Shown: in pieces, positions 5,922 to 6,187 of the stretch
How positions within the stretch are numbered: the stretch's first letter is position 1
Layout of the letters: each line of letters starts with the position of its first letter
Assembly: GCA_003504855.1 (NCBI GenBank)
Contig: DNZD01000314.1
Location: forward strand, 1 to 6,187
Reading direction: 5' to 3'
DNA length: 6,187 nt
Source: Cytophagales bacterium
Lineage (GTDB): Bacteria; Bacteroidota; Bacteroidia; Cytophagales; Cyclobacteriaceae
The notes under the pieces: generated by a model
The model's database searches: none
Told to the model about the DNA's origin: nothing
What the model saw: only the letters and a program-made list of their open reading frames with translations
Made by a program: the position numbers and the translations under genes

Positions 5922-6187
5922 TCAAGCTGTTTGCTTGGGGTACTCAGAAGGAGATACCCCATACTGTTCCCGGAAGCACTTGCTGAAATAGGATAGGTTA
6001 AGGATTCCTACTTCATAAGCAACCTGAGATACAGGTCCCCATCGTTGTTCCAGTAATTGGGCCGCGCGTTGTAGTCGAAAGTTTCGAATGAGTTCATTTA
6101 CGGTTATTCCCGTAAGGGCATTGATTTTGCGATACAACTGTACCCGACTAAGCCCGACTTCGCGAGCCAGAAACTCTACACCCATAG
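5922..6187 (-). CDS. AraC-type DNA-binding C-terminus of a regulator, probably a hybrid two-component protein (partial)
   Basis: The last 87-88 residues of a larger protein whose N-terminal part lies beyond the right edge; the methionine at 6185 is internal, not the start. Two helix-turn-helix motifs are visible: LAREVGLSRVQLYRKINALTG (about 6-26 of the visible part) and VSQVAYEVGILNLSYFSKCF (52-71), then REQYGVSPSEY. The wording is typical of the AraC output domain at the end of Bacteroidota hybrid two-component systems or their response regulators, where it binds promoters of nearby genes. Which of these it is cannot be decided without the missing sensor or receiver part. Position 60-62 reads G-I-L where such domains more often have G-F-x. 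The gene ends 72 bases before the lipoprotein start on the same strand, so the lipoprotein may be a target or an operon partner. Confidence 0.88.
   Translation of the reverse strand, partial: MGVEFLAREVGLSRVQLYRKINALTGITVNELIRNFRLQRAAQLLEQRWGPVSQVAYEVGILNLSYFSKCFREQYGVSPSEYPKQTA

Noticed and set aside
5918..5935. Short inverted repeat CAAGC-AAACA-GCTTG (minus strand) at the stop of the right-edge regulator gene.
   Set aside because: Five-base arms with no T-run; it is too weak to call a terminator or operator.

Overview
The window most likely comes from a Bacteroidota genome (Cytophagia or Chitinophagia type, near 50 % GC). This rests on three things: a right-edge AraC-type DNA-binding domain of the kind found on Bacteroidota hybrid two-component regulators, an almost general lack of Shine-Dalgarno sequences, and TAnnTTTG-like promoter elements. 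The species cannot be read from the sequence. There are no RNA genes, insertion sequences, CRISPR arrays or phage genes.

Left half (about 65-3970): an aldehyde-oxidation locus. An AraC-family regulator (3050-3970, +) diverges from an NAD-dependent aldehyde dehydrogenase of the AldB/ExaC/AcoD type (1392-2918, -). Downstream of the dehydrogenase, on the same strand, come a small cysteine-rich DUF779 protein (968-1336) and a secreted PHB-depolymerase-like esterase (65-946). The 131-bp divergent gap should hold both promoters and the regulator's binding site; it contains a 17-bp inverted repeat. Between the dehydrogenase and the DUF779 gene is a well-formed intrinsic terminator. Its T-run ends just before the DUF779 start codon, and its 3' arm contains the best Shine-Dalgarno match in the window. 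This looks like an attenuator that sets the dehydrogenase:DUF779 ratio.

Right half (about 3958-6187): a membrane acyltransferase-3 protein (3982-5028, +) follows the regulator closely and has no usable ATG. It converges on a lipoprotein of unknown function with an SH3b-like segment (5037-5849, -). The window ends inside the C-terminal DNA-binding domain of another AraC-type regulator (5922-6187, -).

The gene set is mostly recognisable and I see no clear new defence or mobile system. The most interesting points are the hairpin at 1340-1377, the unexplained link between DUF779 and the aldehyde dehydrogenase, and the uncharacterised lipoprotein.
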